Of a stretch of 64,000 bases of DNA, positions 1 to 13,788 are shown piece by piece. The position numbers and the translations under genes are program-made. Source of the DNA: Ecdyonurus torrentis (lineage: Eukaryota > Arthropoda > Insecta > Ephemeroptera > Heptageniidae). The notes beneath the pieces are model-generated. The model saw only the letters and a list, made by a program, of their open reading frames with translations, did not search any database and was not told the DNA's origin. How positions within the stretch are numbered: position 1 is the stretch's first letter; each line of letters starts with the position of its first letter. The DNA lies in NCBI GenBank assembly GCA_949318235.1, contig OX439131.1:35358805-35422804 (forward strand), read 5' to 3'.

Positions 1-380
1 ATGTCAATACATTTATCATTATATTTTGCATGTGAATTTAACACGTTTAAAATTTTCGATTATTACATTTTAATTTAATCATTGATTTAATAGCTTTTAA
101 AATTTGATATTGTAATGGGCAGTAAAAGTTATTAAAATTATATATAGAATATAAATATTATATTTACATACATACTAAACATTATATAAAATATGACGCC
201 AAAGTTAAATCAAATGGAATAATTATTGTTTTTATGGTTTGATCACTTGATTTTTTACACCTGAACTTTTATATAATTTTATGATATTGCATTAATTTTT
301 TTTAATTAAAATAACCTCATTATTGATATTGAGTCATAATTTGTTATACAATGATTAATTACTTCAAAATGAACTTTTTT

Positions 381-400
381 ACAGCCGTAAGCTGCAGCCA
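381..400. repeat. Solo fragment of a family C-like terminus
   Basis: ACAGCCGTAAGCTGCAGCCA matches the terminal word of the nested palindrome at 12903 (GTAAGCTGCAACC). It is too short for certainty. Confidence 0.3.
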
Positions 401-621
401 TTTACCATTTTTACTTTTTACTTTTTTTTTTTTTTTTTTTTTTTGCAATTTGCGATTGCAAAAAATAAATAAAATATTACTAAAAAAATATATTGACAAA
501 TATAAAACCTTATAAATTGATTTAAATTGATATTAAATGTGACTTTGGGAGTTTTAGTGTGTATTTTACAATAAAATTCAATAATTGACATTTATGTTTA
601 CAAAGCTCATAAAATTCTTAC

Positions 622-668
622 CTTTGATGGTCGTAATGTTGTCCTTGTGGTATTTCCTCCATTGTAAC
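622..668 (-). CDS. Candidate first coding exon of an unidentified minus-strand gene running off the left edge
   Basis: On the minus strand a T-rich acceptor (ATTTTAAG, ending at 669) is followed by GTTACA and ATGGAGG with a strong start context. Thirteen codons (MEEIPQGQHYDHQ) plus AG lead straight into a GTAAGA donor (621-616). The segment is less AT-rich than its surroundings. No partner exon could be found in the 600 bases to the left, so the gene would continue beyond the window. No family is recognised. The upstream side (1040-1140) is a GC-richer block next to a GA array, compatible with a promoter. It could still be a chance match of splice words. Confidence 0.3.
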
Positions 669-1039
669 CTTAAAATAAAAAGAAATAAATTAACCACAAG
701 TATTATTAAATTTTACATTTATGTAATAAAACTTGATATTAAAATTAAATGTAATAAAATTAATGTAACTACATATATAATTTTTAGAATATTAGTTTTA
801 AAAATGATTAGAGAGAGAGAAAGAGAAAGAGATGTAATTACTTTATATGAAGTAAAATTAAATTTTACCTCAAAATCGACTTTTACAGTCAAGTAATAAT
901 GATAATAATTGTGAATATAAAATTATATTTTAGTTAGTTTTATTAAAGCTTCAGAGAATGAGAACGCAGAGTAATTTAAATTATATTAAATGAAAATATT
1001 AGCCTTATGTGGTTAGTATAAAAATGACGGGGATAATAT

Positions 1040-1153
1040 TTGTATAAGGTAAAGAGTGCACGTGGAGCTACTGCTACCAAGTTAGGGTGCAAGGCAAGAG
1101 GATAAAAAGTAAATCTCGCTCTCTTGCTCTCTGCTGCCTGTGTAGAGAGAGAG

Positions 1154-1221
<68 letters not shown>
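1040..1221. promoter_or_regulatory. GC-richer island joined to a (GA)n array
   Basis: 1040-1140 is GC-richer than its flanks and 1145-1221 is a near-pure (GA)n run. If the exon at 622-668 is real, this is its upstream side. Promoter function is inferred only from position and composition. Confidence 0.25.
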
Positions 1222-1224
<3 letters not shown>

Positions 1225-1469
1225 TGGAAAAAAGAGGCGAATTGAATTCCTTTTTTTTTTTCGTTCTATATACGTAGTATATAAGCATATATCTAAGTTA
1301 TATCTTGTACATAAGCAAAAAAAAAAAGTTGAAGTAACTTTCTTTTTTTTTTTTTTTTCATTTCTTGCAACCTCTTTTATACTATAATACCTTCAGCAAA
1401 AATCAAAATGGTAAATGACCTTATTACATACATACTTCTCTGACCACAACTCAAAACCAAAAACCTTCT

Positions 1470-1471
<2 letters not shown>

Positions 1472-1525
<54 letters not shown>
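1472..1525. repeat. (TA)n microsatellite
   Basis: Pure AT dinucleotide run. Confidence 0.95.
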
Positions 1526-1527
<2 letters not shown>

Positions 1528-2339
1528 AATCTAATAACGAGAAAACGAAACGATCGACTGGCATATTTTTTTGATATAGTGATGTATGTATTGAATATAT
1601 TTCAATTCGTTTGACCTTTATGTTGTATTATAATTTAATATTTCTCTTGAAAAACCCTCTACAGATTCTCAAAAACCTTTTCTAAAAGAACATAAATGCT
1701 GCTGTATAAGATATTTATTTAATGTTGTACAGAAATTCAGTATGTTAATATTATTTTATACTAAAGTTTAAAATATATCTCGTATAATAATTTTCAGAAC
1801 GTAAAACAACTAGAATAAGCTTTCATTTGTTATTGCAAGCTAATAACTATTAATTATTATATTGAATATTGACAAGAATTAAATTAAAGAGAAATCATAA
1901 TATTATATTTTAATTGTTTTACAATGCATTGTTTCTTACTTAAATTTTACAATATTAATTTAAAATTACGTAAATTTAATATTTCTTAACATTTTTGGTA
2001 TTTTCAATTGGGTTTAAAAAATATACAATTATTTATAAAATGTTTCTCTTTTTATATATATTTTTAATTCAATTAAAAACATTATTAAAGTAGTAATATT
2101 TTATATATATTTATATATAAAGTAAATATGCACTGATGTTAAAACAAACATATAAATATATTTACAGTGGACATCTAAAATATACAATGTTGTAGAAACA
2201 ATGAAAAGGATTAAACAACACGGTAGAGCAAAAGTTTTTAGCATTACAGATGAAAATGTTTTTTTGCTTGCTTGCTAGCTTGGTAGTTGCTATATGGGAA
2301 ACCTTGTGTTTGCTTCTCTCTTCAAAAAAAAAAAAAAAG

Positions 2340-2340
<1 letters not shown>

Positions 2341-2435
<95 letters not shown>
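2341..2435. repeat. (TA)n microsatellite, ~95 bp
   Basis: Pure TA run after an A tract. The (YI)n frames it creates are not genes. Confidence 0.95.
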
Positions 2436-2437
<2 letters not shown>

Positions 2438-2945
2438 TTCTCTTTTACTCGCCTTATACTTCTGGCATGTACTTTAAATTTGTAAGTTAAATTTTAAATA
2501 AAATAAAAAAAAAAGTAGAGGATAAAAAATATACGGAGAAAGCATCAAGTTAAAAATGTATGTTGGTAAGTCTGTATTATGTAAGTGATACATCTTGTTT
2601 TTATTTTTTAAATTCTCTCTCTTTCTCTCTCTCTCCTACTCCTAATTCTCCTCCTCCCAGCTTCCCTGGAAGATACAAAAAGGGAAGCCACAGTTTCACC
2701 AGGGATAGTGTTGCGAATTTCCGACCATACTCTTGGGAAATCTCCACTCGTATGAAATTGCCAACATTCTGCTTGACGGAACTTACTTCCTTTTACTCTA
2801 ACAATTATTTTGCAACATTCACACAATATTAATTATAACTCCTTTTGTTTCCACTAATTACTCAACAATAATAAATTGGTCAAGACCATTTATTACATTA
2901 TTATTACCTAAAAGTTTTGAAATTGTGTCTCCATGTTGATATATA

Positions 2946-3020
2946 TTTTATCCTAACAATTATGCAACATGTTTGTCTGATTTGTTCTACAGGCTGCATA
3001 ACTCTTAAACTCACAGGCGC
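2946..3020 (-). repeat. Family F hairpin repeat, copy a
   Basis: On the minus strand: GCGCCTGTGAG…, then TTATGCAGCCTGT, a 16-nt loop starting AGAACA, ACATGTTGCATAA, and AGGATAAAAT at the end. A ~27-base A tract precedes it (plus strand T tract 3019-3045). Confidence 0.7.
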
Positions 3021-3490
3021 TTTTTTTTTTTTTTTTTTTTTTTTTAATTGAATTGATTTTTTTTAACATAATAGTTTATAAGTTTTTTTCAGTTATAATA
3101 TAATATTTAAATTTTAATCTAGAAACTAGAAAACTATTAGAAACTAGAAATAACTTCCTTTTTTTTTTCCAGTGACAATAATAATATTTACTTGTGCACA
3201 GTATAAAATTTTATTAAAAAAAAAAAGAAAATTAAAATACGGACGAAGCTTGTTAAAAATTGTTTTGAAGTTGAAATTTTTATATCAGACGTTAATTCCT
3301 CTTACCCAAATTTAGTATAGAGCTTAGTTTTGTGAGCTCCACCTGACTGTTTTAATCCGGGATTTTGACCATGTCAGAGTTGGCATATTTTAGAATTAAA
3401 AAAGCAAATAATAAAATATTTTGAATAATATTGGACATTTTATTTATTTTCATGTTCAGTGTAGTATAGTTGCATAAAAGATAAAGTTAG

Positions 3491-3525
3491 ACCATAGTAT
3501 AAGTATAATATACTTATACTATGGT
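3491..3525. repeat. Perfect 35-base palindrome
   Basis: Arms of 17 bases (ACCATAGTATAAGTATA) around a single A. Low-complexity AT content, but the ACCATAG ends are not simple repeat. Confidence 0.8.
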
Positions 3526-4059
3526 AAGACCAAAAAATTATTTGATTTGATTTAAGTTTGAAGAAAAGAAAATATGATGTAAAAAAATGTCTATTCATTA
3601 CACTGATATATATTTTTATATCTTGTACCACACATTTTTAATAACATTGAAATTTAAAACCATTTTTGTTTCTTTGTATTGTATTAAATTAAATTTATCT
3701 CTAAATCAAGAATAAAAGAAATATAAAGATTTCTTTATTTGTATTTCATTTACAACAAACTTTTTTATTATTATCAGTAAGTAAACTATACGTGAGCATT
3801 GTTTTTTTTTTTTAATCAAACTTTCCTGTAATTGTAGTTTCTTAATAAAAGAAAATTTCTTTGCGATAATACTAAAAATAAACTTTAATAATACAACATA
3901 CTAACGCAATTATATGAGAGTATATGATGAAGCAAAAAAATAATAGAAATATAATTAAATATTATACTAATAGAAGAAAATGTAATATTGTAGATATTAC
4001 TACCATATTATTATTATTTTTTTTTTACCTAATTTAGTTATATTATTGTAATGTTATTT

Positions 4060-4117
4060 ACTGCTAGTATTGCCTTGGGAAGAAGCAATCTCAGCAAGAG
4101 ATGCTCTCTATCTTTCT

Positions 4118-4167
<50 letters not shown>

Positions 4168-4278
4168 ACAGAGAATGACATTTTATCGAACATTTCGCTT
4201 GCTTCTCACCGCCTGCCTGCCTGCCTTCCTTCATCTCCCGAGCGATAACCCAATTTTGCAGCAACGAGATGAGGTACA

Positions 4279-4314
<36 letters not shown>

Positions 4315-4430
4315 ACCGGCGACAGGAAACATGACAGCCCGGTGCAAAATTGCCAGCCAGCCATCCAAAGCTCTTCAATTCAACGTACAGGTAGAACACA
4401 CACGTGCGAAATTTCTCATCCCACATAGCT
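4060..4430. promoter_or_regulatory. GC island framed by (TC)n and (GA)n arrays
   Basis: TC array about 4113-4164, GC-rich core with a CCTG repeat (4210-4226), GA array 4281-4312, then CCGGCGACAGGAAACATG. Polypurine runs on opposite strands flank the core. No convincing ORF. Confidence 0.28.
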
Positions 4431-5347
4431 AAAGTCGATGACGACTAAAATGATCATCATGACAAAATGTCATAAATTTATATATACTCAAACTTTTTTT
4501 TTTTCTCTCTCTTTCAAAAAGTCAATTTTAACATAGAAATTTATTAATAAAAATCCATCAAAATTATTATTAATTTTGTTTTTATTTAAAAAATTATATT
4601 GTTTCAAGGAAATTATTTATGTGAAGCAGATTTTGTTTTTATTTGTTATTATTTATTTTTAATGTCGTGATTTAAAACATTCGTACCAATATTTTATCAT
4701 TAATGAATGTGTCAATTCGCCAAACAATATTCTGTCAAATAATGCTATAAATAATACGTGTGTCATTTTCAATGTGCAATATAATAACTCAGAATGACAA
4801 CATTTTGATAAAAAAAATTGACAATAGTAAGGGGACATAAAATAAAAAAGTTTCTCTAAACTAAGCAATTTTTTTATACTTTTCAAAAAGATAATATTAT
4901 TGTTTTTATCAAAAATACTTAGGAACAAATATAGAACATTTTTATATTTATTCAATTTTTTTTTTTTTTTACTCGATCTATTTTGTTCAAATATCGTAAA
5001 GAAAAAAAACAAGAAGAAGAAAATACAAACGACAAAATGTTGTTTATAAAGAAAAACGAAAAGCATTCGTGCCTAAAGTGTGAAAGAACGAAAGCATCAC
5101 ACGACATGAGAAGACATTAACAGGAAAAAAAGTGGTTAAATGGATCTGAAAAATAAGTAGAAAATATAGAGAAAAAAAAAACTTACGTTCTTATACAAAA
5201 AACAATAAGTTTTGTATGATGTAAGAAAAATAAATATTCTATTATTTTCATGTATGTGTGTGATGGAATATATACTGTATAGTTGAATCTTATACATTAT
5301 ATAACAAGGAAAAGTGTGAAGTAAAGAAATTGTGTAGAACGTGGTAC

Positions 5348-5464
<117 letters not shown>

Positions 5465-6643
5465 TCTTTGCTATCTCGTGTATTTCGCGGAGGCTTTTAG
5501 TGCGCCTAATTCAATATCCGCCGCCTCCCTATCCACAAGACAAGAACTCGCGGCAAAGAAGAAAAAAAAAACTGAGAGTGAGAAAAAAAATATATATATA
5601 AGAGCAAAGCAAGCGAAGACATTTCTACACGGTATTTTGGCAACAAACAACAATGTAAGGAGATTATATTATACCATATAAAAAAATATATATCATATAA
5701 ACAAAAATAAAAGGAAAGAAAAAATTCTTATTATTTGTGTTCAGTGAAAAAACACAAAGAAGATGTATTATAAGATAATAAAAGGGAAGAAAATAACAAG
5801 TTTTTATTTTTATTTTAAGTGATGAAATTTCATTATTTCTCTGTAATGAATTGAGATCTGGTTTAATATTAAAGTGAAATGTCAATAAAATAGTTGTTGT
5901 GTAAAATCAAGTCGTATATATATATACACGAAAATACGCGAAACAAAAGAGTATTCATGAATTGCTCGATTTGTTCTCGTCTTTATTACTTATGCCTGAA
6001 ATTTGTCGTTTGACGCTCACTTCATAAGGAGAGTAACACAAATGAGACTTCAATGACAAGAAGAATTAATTAGAATGAAGTGTACTCAAGAGAAAAGCAT
6101 ATAACCAAAAAAACAAAATTAACTTAACTATTTCATGTACGTAAAATTCTCACACTTTAAATAAAATAAAAGAAGAAATTTAAAGAGAGAAGAAAAAGCG
6201 TTAGATTTTAGTATATACATTAGGTTAATTTGAACACGTTTTTAGCACTACATTGTTATACAGTATGGTGCAACAAAAAATATATTTATACAAAAATATA
6301 ATAACAAAAAATAATATACAAATAAAATATAATTATATTTATTATTATATGCAAACAAACAAATTTTAAACTGTGCTTATGATTTTGAAATGTTTTTTTC
6401 TCTTAATATGTATTTTAAAAGGCACAAAAAAATACATTATAATTTAAAATTGTGATAAATATTATACAACTTGCTAAAATACAAGTATACAAAAATTATT
6501 AACTGTATAATTTATTATTTTTTAATATTCACAAGCAAATTAAATGTAGTATAAAAATTTAATCCAAATTAAAAAAGTTTAATAATTTTTTTTTATAAAA
6601 ACATTAAATTTTATATCTACAATTTTTATTTCTTTTAACTTCT

Positions 6644-6695
<52 letters not shown>
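6644..6695. repeat. (TC)n microsatellite
   Basis: TC dinucleotides with one interruption. Confidence 0.9.
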
Positions 6696-6697
<2 letters not shown>

Positions 6698-6882
6698 TTC
6701 TTTTACACATTTATAAAATAGAATGTGAGTAATTCTGTCTAAAAAAAAAAATTAGTAAAGCAATGTGTATTCAGAACATTGAACATAATTTGATACTTCA
6801 AAACACAAGAGTGAGTAAGTTTTCAGTTTCATTTTCATAATGATATTGTCCAGCTATATTAATTTACATATGAATAACTTTT

Positions 6883-6927
<45 letters not shown>

Positions 6928-7265
6928 ACATACATAATATTAATATATATGTAAACATTAAAACACAGAAAGAAAATAATAATAAAAGTTACAATTAACA
7001 TAAGGAAATGTATAGGAAAAATTATTTTTTATGTTAATATTTAAAATGAAATGGATGGTAAGACTGTGTTGATGATAGTACGGATCATTTGATCCGCAAG
7101 TAAGTGGAACTTGAATGACAAAAGTGAGGGAGTGATGATGACGACGCTTGCCTATAATATTACGTAGTTCTACTATATAGGATGATGATAGCAATATGTA
7201 TAGTAGTAGTAGTAGTGGTGGTGTTATTCGGGAGCGCGTGTGGAAATGTCATGAAGCACTCGTGG

Positions 7266-7268
<3 letters not shown>

Positions 7269-7335
<67 letters not shown>

Positions 7336-7452
7336 AGCGCGTTAATGGACGTGCAGACTGAAATAGCTTGATGATTCTCATTAAAATTAGTGAGGAGAGA
7401 GAAACTTGAGTGAAGGAAGGGGTTAGAGAGAGAGAAAGAGAGAGAGAGAGAG
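7269..7452. repeat. Two (GA)n arrays with short spacer
   Basis: GA run 7269-7331 and an imperfect one 7424-7452, separated by GTTTGAGCGCGTTAATGG and other unique sequence. Confidence 0.9.
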
Positions 7453-8204
7453 CAAAAATATGGTAGTCTAAAGAGAGAATGAGAATAAGAAGGTGAAATA
7501 GCAAAATATAACGACCTTTAAAAAGCATTACCATTTTACAAAATATAAACATACCGTAGATTAAAATATTCTAAGTATTTCAATATTGTAGTAGTATAAT
7601 TTATTTTTTATATGAAATAAAATATATTTCTTATGTAAAAATAAAAAATCATATTTATCTTTTAATTTGATCTTTATTTTATATTATTAATTACTTATTT
7701 TAATTATTATTTATTATCATTTAAAAATATTATATTATATCTGAAAATTTTAATTAAAATCTGATATAAAACTGTGTAACATTTTAATGACTAAATGTTA
7801 AATGATATTAAATAAAATGATGTGACGTTCAGGTAATTATTCTTGTCAGCTGTCATGAATGCCTATACTGTAAATTTCAATAATAATTCATGAAATATTT
7901 ATTTAAAAATATACAGCTAATAATTCTCTTACATAATAGTACTTATTTTTAAATATATATTGATGGGAAGTAAATTAAAAAAAAAAAAAATGAAATTTAA
8001 ATTTTTATACTTTTTAGTTTGACACCACATGAGGTTTTAGGGTGAAAATCATACCTCAATCATAGTATATAAATGCTTTTGCTTCGTCATATGATGTGAT
8101 TAAGGAAAAGCAATCTAAACTCTGTTAAAAGGTACTATAATTTAGTTTATCTTATAAGTTAAAAGACGGAACAAGTTAAAGAGTGAGAGTAAGAGAGTAA
8201 ATTA

Positions 8205-8480
8205 AAGTTTGGGGGGGGGGGTAGAGGTAGGTATGAACCAGGGTTGGATTGAGGGGATAGGGGGGGTATATATAGTGACGTCAGATGGCTTAAGTTAAGT
8301 AGCATTAAGGACTTGTGCCACGATGGCGGCTGTCACTTAAGCAAGCAGGATTATGCTCTGACAATCCCTCTCCTATAGTCTTTTACTTTTCTCTCGCTCA
8401 CTTGCTATATAGCTTTTCTTCCTTCGCTTATACTTTGTCGCCGCTTCACGCTATTAATTTCACGGCCTTTTTCATCTTTC
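8205..8480. promoter_or_regulatory. Promoter-like GC island with TATA, CRE and YY1-like words
   Basis: A G run (8210-8221) is followed by GGTATATATAGTGACGTCAG (TATA-like plus TGACGTCA) and CACGATGGCGGCTGTCAC about 45 bases later. The spacing resembles a core promoter, but no downstream exon is seen. Confidence 0.35.
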
Positions 8481-8910
8481 TAGATCCCTAGCACCTCTTT
8501 TATCTTGTTATAATGAACTAGTAACAGAGTTACTTATGCACGATTTTATACATGTCACTCAAATATTTAAATTATATTCATTGAATTGTATGTGTAATTT
8601 ATTTTTAATTATATTTTTTATTGTTAATACTAAACATGAAAATTGTAAAGGAAGATTAAATTTTTACAATTATGATTTTTAATGAGCAAAATAATTTTTT
8701 TTATATAATATATATATTATATATATTAAATAAACAACAAAAGAAAAGTTGTGTAATTATTCAAAAAGAGATTTTTTATTTCAATGAGTAATTGTATTAA
8801 ATAAGCTTTAATTTTATTGTTACTGAATTTATATGGAAATAAAATTTACAATTATTGTCGTTACCATGCGAATTATATTGTTATAGGATTATGTACAAAA
8901 CTCTTTGGAG

Positions 8911-8949
<39 letters not shown>

Positions 8950-9315
8950 CTCAATGACCAATACAATGTTTGACCATATTACTATACAATAAAAACCTTT
9001 TATGATTAATTTAAATACAAACTTTTTTTTTCCTGAACATTTCACACATCGAGCTTAGTCATCAGACATTGACAACTAACACTAACACACACACATGCAC
9101 ACAGAGAGTAAAAGAGAGAACGACTCTAACGAAGTGAACATACATACATACACTCTCTCTTTAATATTAGCTAGCTTTTCGTTTATATAAATGGAAAATA
9201 CGGTGACATGATACAAACGAACGACAAAGAGGCGTTTTCCTTTCTGTTTTGTACTTTGAATGTAGAAACTGACTGTGAATTTACTGTTATACGAACATTC
9301 AAAAGATAGATAGAC

Positions 9316-9318
<3 letters not shown>

Positions 9319-9409
<91 letters not shown>
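9319..9409. repeat. (GA)n microsatellite, ~90 bp
   Basis: Near-pure GA dinucleotides preceded by GATAGATAGACAGG. Confidence 0.95.
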
Positions 9410-9410
<1 letters not shown>

Positions 9411-9538
9411 CAACGTTATACTGTTTTTAAAAGAAGTCCCGTCTCTTTTTGTGTGATCATATGGATCTGCTTTTGCAGTGGCCTCATTACTAGTTATAAA
9501 ACTTCTACCAAAAACATCACATACAACCATAGTCGTTT

Positions 9539-9643
<105 letters not shown>

Positions 9644-9977
9644 CATGATAATTTATGATGCTTTTGTATTAATATAGTTTGTACTTCTGCTTGTTTAATA
9701 TTCCTACAGCTTTCAAATATATAACACTCACTTTAATTTGTCCGTTTACATATCATTATTTATGCATCATAAATTTTTATCTACAAATTTAATTCCCATT
9801 TTATAAACAAATAATATTAAAGTTTTAACTACAATATTATTTAAATTTGTCACTTATTTTAGTAAATCAAAATTTATAATTGATTTACAAATATAAATTT
9901 GTTTACCCTAAATTAGATGATAATTTTGTATATCAAAATTATATAAATCTACTAACTAGGAAGCATTTCCCTTTTCA

Positions 9978-9979
<2 letters not shown>

Positions 9980-10053
<74 letters not shown>
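9980..10053. repeat. (TC)n microsatellite
   Basis: Pure TC run of about 74 bases. Confidence 0.95.
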
Positions 10054-10055
<2 letters not shown>

Positions 10056-10302
10056 TATTGCAATGTAACAAATTTATTAAATTAATAAATGCCACCATCA
10101 TTGCAAAGTTTTGGAAAGTGTAGCACCAGACTCGCTGTGAGGTAATTTTGGTAAAGTTGCCGCAAGAGCTAAAGGATGACGATAGGACTAAGTTAAGTTT
10201 GAGTTAGATTTGATCAAATTGAGTTAAATACAAAGTTCTATACTTGATATCGCGTTCTTGCACTAACGTTATATATAAAGTAAAAGGTGGAAAGAGTGAA
10301 GA

Positions 10303-10343
<41 letters not shown>

Positions 10344-11646
10344 AGAAGGCTTGCTAAATCACACATGAAACTTTGAAGCAGTTATGATCTGCACGTTAAA
10401 GTTACTAAACTGTGTTTTTATGAGTTAAAACTTCTATGTTAGGTTGTTAGTGTTGCGGCAAGGGAGGCGGTTTTGCAATGAGAAGTTTGCTTACTTGCTT
10501 GCTTGTTTAAATGACGCGCGCCAGCAGCATTGTTTCATTAATGCGTATATAAAGCCTCCTTTCATACATAACAGTATACTGTGTATACACACATATAAGA
10601 AAGAATAAGAGAGAGTGAAAGGGGAAAGGAGTGGGGAGAGGGTAAAAGATATAGAGAAAACTAGAAAGAGAAGACTTTTAAGTAAAAGCTATAATAACCA
10701 CTTTTAACAACAACTTTCTAGAAATATTTTCATCTAACTTTTTAAAACTGATTAGATAATAATTACATTAACAAAGTTGTCTATTTAATTCTTATTAAGT
10801 AATTTTTTTTATTCTTTTCTATTGTGTTAGTATCAACAACAAATTATATTATAATATAAGAACTTTTATTATATAAAGAAGGGTAAAGTTTTTAACGTAA
10901 AAGTTTATAAAAATTTAAAAAAAAAAAAAAGTGTATGCAATAAAAATATAAAACTTGTACGTATATAAACTAAAATTTAATATAATATTATTTTAGTAAA
11001 GAGTCTTATGTTTTTCTTTAGCTCTATATAAAAGAAAATTTAGTTTTTATTCGTCTCTTCATGCCTGCTGGCTGGATTACAGTGATATCAAAAGTAAAGG
11101 CAGCCACAGTTAAGCCAATAGTCCGCGATATTAAATTGCTCTGTGCAGATAAAGTTGGTGGGTGGTAGAAAAGTGGGAGCCAACGTGTATTATGTGAGTC
11201 GTTCTATAACGAAACGCTATATAATATGTATCTTTTTTTTTAATATTATTTTATTCTCACAAGCCAATTTAATTTCTAACTCATCTGCAAGGCTAATGAA
11301 GAAACTAAAAATCGGTATTTAAAATTTTTCTATTTATATATATACATAGTAGCGTTTCATTTTATCATATAATATTATATAAAATTTTAATTTATGATAT
11401 TTAAATTCATAAAATTAATTATTTTTATATAGATACAACGCAATTTGTTTTAGTAATTAATTTCTTTTATTATTGTAATTAAATTATCAATAATCCATAA
11501 TATTAAAGACCATAAAACTTATCTTGGACAAACCATTAAATTTTTTTAGCGTAGTAATAAATTATAATGATATAACTACACTACGAATGCAGTAAATTTA
11601 AGCAATTTTTTTAATTGATACTGGCTTACAAAAAAAAATACGTTAC

Positions 11647-11735
11647 ATCCTAAATTTTATACAACCAGTTTGTCCGCTCTGTTCTACTGGTTGCGTAGCT
11701 GTAAACTTTGCAGGCGCTTCAGCCTCCCGGTACAT
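11647..11735 (-). repeat. Family F hairpin repeat, copy b
   Basis: On the minus strand: GGGAGGCTGAAGCGCCTGCA, then GCAACCAGT, loop AGAACAGAGCGGACAA, ACTGGTTG, and AGGATG at the end. The 9-bp inner stem is nearly perfect here. Confidence 0.72.
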
Positions 11736-12279
11736 GAGAAGAAAAAAAAAGTGTATAATAAGTTTTAAGTTTTCCGTTGTTGAAGCATTAAAATAAATTA
11801 ACAACTTTTTTTTTTTAATTGACATTTTAATAACAAAATACTTAAAACTTATTTATTTATACCTTTGTAAAGATAGTACATAATGAAGTAAACAAGATTT
11901 AAGTTTATTTAACTACTTTTTGACATACATTAATTAACTAAAAAGGGATTTTCATTATTATGATATAAAACTTGATTGTGTAAATATTCATTCTTAATAG
12001 TATATAGGGAGGTACACTATTTATAGTTAAAAATAAACTATAATATTATATAGACTATTATATCTTTGTAATTACTAAAGCTTTTGTATATAATGTACTT
12101 AGTGTTTAATTTTTAATATATTTAGTTAACATTATATGAGATAGATTATTGAGTTTATGTAGTTCTTCTTTGGTTGGTCTCATGTACTTGTGAGTGGCTA
12201 GGGTCTCTTGCTTGGGGGCGGCTTGGCTCTTTACGCAAACAAAACACAAACTTGCGGTGACATTCATCTTGAGCCCCAG

Positions 12280-12322
<43 letters not shown>

Positions 12323-12902
12323 TACTCCTCAGGCTATATATACGCCAGGTCTGGAGGGTCGATACTTCTCATTCCATATATATATATTATTACCATCATG
12401 CAACACACGCGCAGGTGGATCACAGCTTGCTTTTAAACTAACATACTGTTTACATCCAACTAATCATAATTTTACAGTATGTATATATTTTTTAATTAAT
12501 ATTGCATTGTATTTACTTCTTGTTAATTTAAAATGAAGGCACCTTCTAACATTTCTAGTACCTATTTTATTTCCAATGTTATCATTATGATTATTCAAAC
12601 AGAACTATTGACGAATTAATTGGTAATTAATTACAAATTAAAAAATATCATTATTGTGTGACGTCAAATTATTATTCCGCATAAATTTCAAAAAACGCTA
12701 TTAATAACATCTGTACACGTAGAAAAATAAATACGTAATAATTATGCTGTCGTAATGCAGCAACATTTATGCATAATAACATAATTTATGATATTGTATG
12801 TATTGTACAGCAATTATACTACATACATAGCATAATAGTTAAGATGTTCAGCATAATTACTTTTGTTACGACAAAATAGCAAAATTTGTGATCTATAACT
12901 TA

Positions 12903-13143
12903 GGGCTGTAAGCTGCAACCTCTAGTTAAACCTTAGTTATTTTTTTTTTAATTGTTGCAACAATCAAACTAACAACTTAACTACGGTTTAACTAGTTAGT
13001 TAGCGTCGCAGCTTACGGGGGTAACCCCCGTAAGCTGCGACGCTAACTAACTAGTTAAACCGTAGTTAAGTTGTTATTTTGATTGTTGCAACAATTAAAA
13101 AAAATATAACTAAGGTTTAACTAGAGGTTGCAGCTTACAGCCC
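12903..13143. mobile_element. Family C nested palindrome (foldback element)
   Basis: Two arms of about 118 bases, inverted and differing at only a few positions, meet at GGGGGTAACCCCC. Ends are GGGCTGTAAGCTGCAACC. Each arm is itself bounded by an inverted pair (GTAAGCTGC … GCAGCTTAC; TAGTTAAACC … GGTTTAACTA), so the element looks like two head-to-head MITEs. No obvious target duplication and no ORF. Confidence 0.78.
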
Positions 13144-13705
13144 ATAGAAAAACATATTAACGCAGCATAAATTAGTTTTTTTTTTTTTTTTTTTTAGGTG
13201 TAGCGAAAGTTAAATATTTTATTACGTATGTAATTGTTAGTAAATCAATTACCTTTCAATTTTTGCATACAACAATATATTAATAGAATTAAAACTATTT
13301 CTAATTTATTTGAATAACAAAAAAAGATGAAAACATATAAATGTAAAAAAAACATTTTAAACTTTTTGAGTTTATATAAATAAAATAAATAAACGTTTTT
13401 TGTTGGTCGCATAAAAAAAATTCCTAAAATTTTTTTATTTACATTTTTTTTACAGTAAATATTTATTAACACCAAAATATTAAATATCCAAGAGGTAAGA
13501 AAATTTTAATTTCTTTATGTAATTTAGTTAATAAAATTTCTTTTTAATTACATACACATAATTTAAAATTTTATATCAACGTTTAAGATTTCCTATCTTA
13601 TTTTCTAAAGCTACTTAAATTAAAAATAATCTAATTTTGTGTTCATGTAACTTTAAATTTTAACCTTCCTTTTCGTGTAACATCTCGCGGTCAGTATTAA
13701 GAAAA

Positions 13706-13710
<5 letters not shown>

Positions 13711-13787
<77 letters not shown>
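13711..13787. repeat. (GA)n microsatellite
   Basis: Pure GA run of about 76 bases. Confidence 0.95.

Positions 13788-13788
<1 letters not shown>

Larger units (their letters stand above)
1531..4050. other. AT-rich non-coding DNA
   Basis: Apart from the TA array at 2341, a CT-rich patch near 2618-2660, the hairpin repeat at 2946 and the palindrome at 3491, I see nothing gene-like on either strand. Confidence 0.5.

Noticed and set aside
13456..13495. Small exon between TTTTTTTACAG and GTAAGA
   Set aside because: All three frames contain stop codons.
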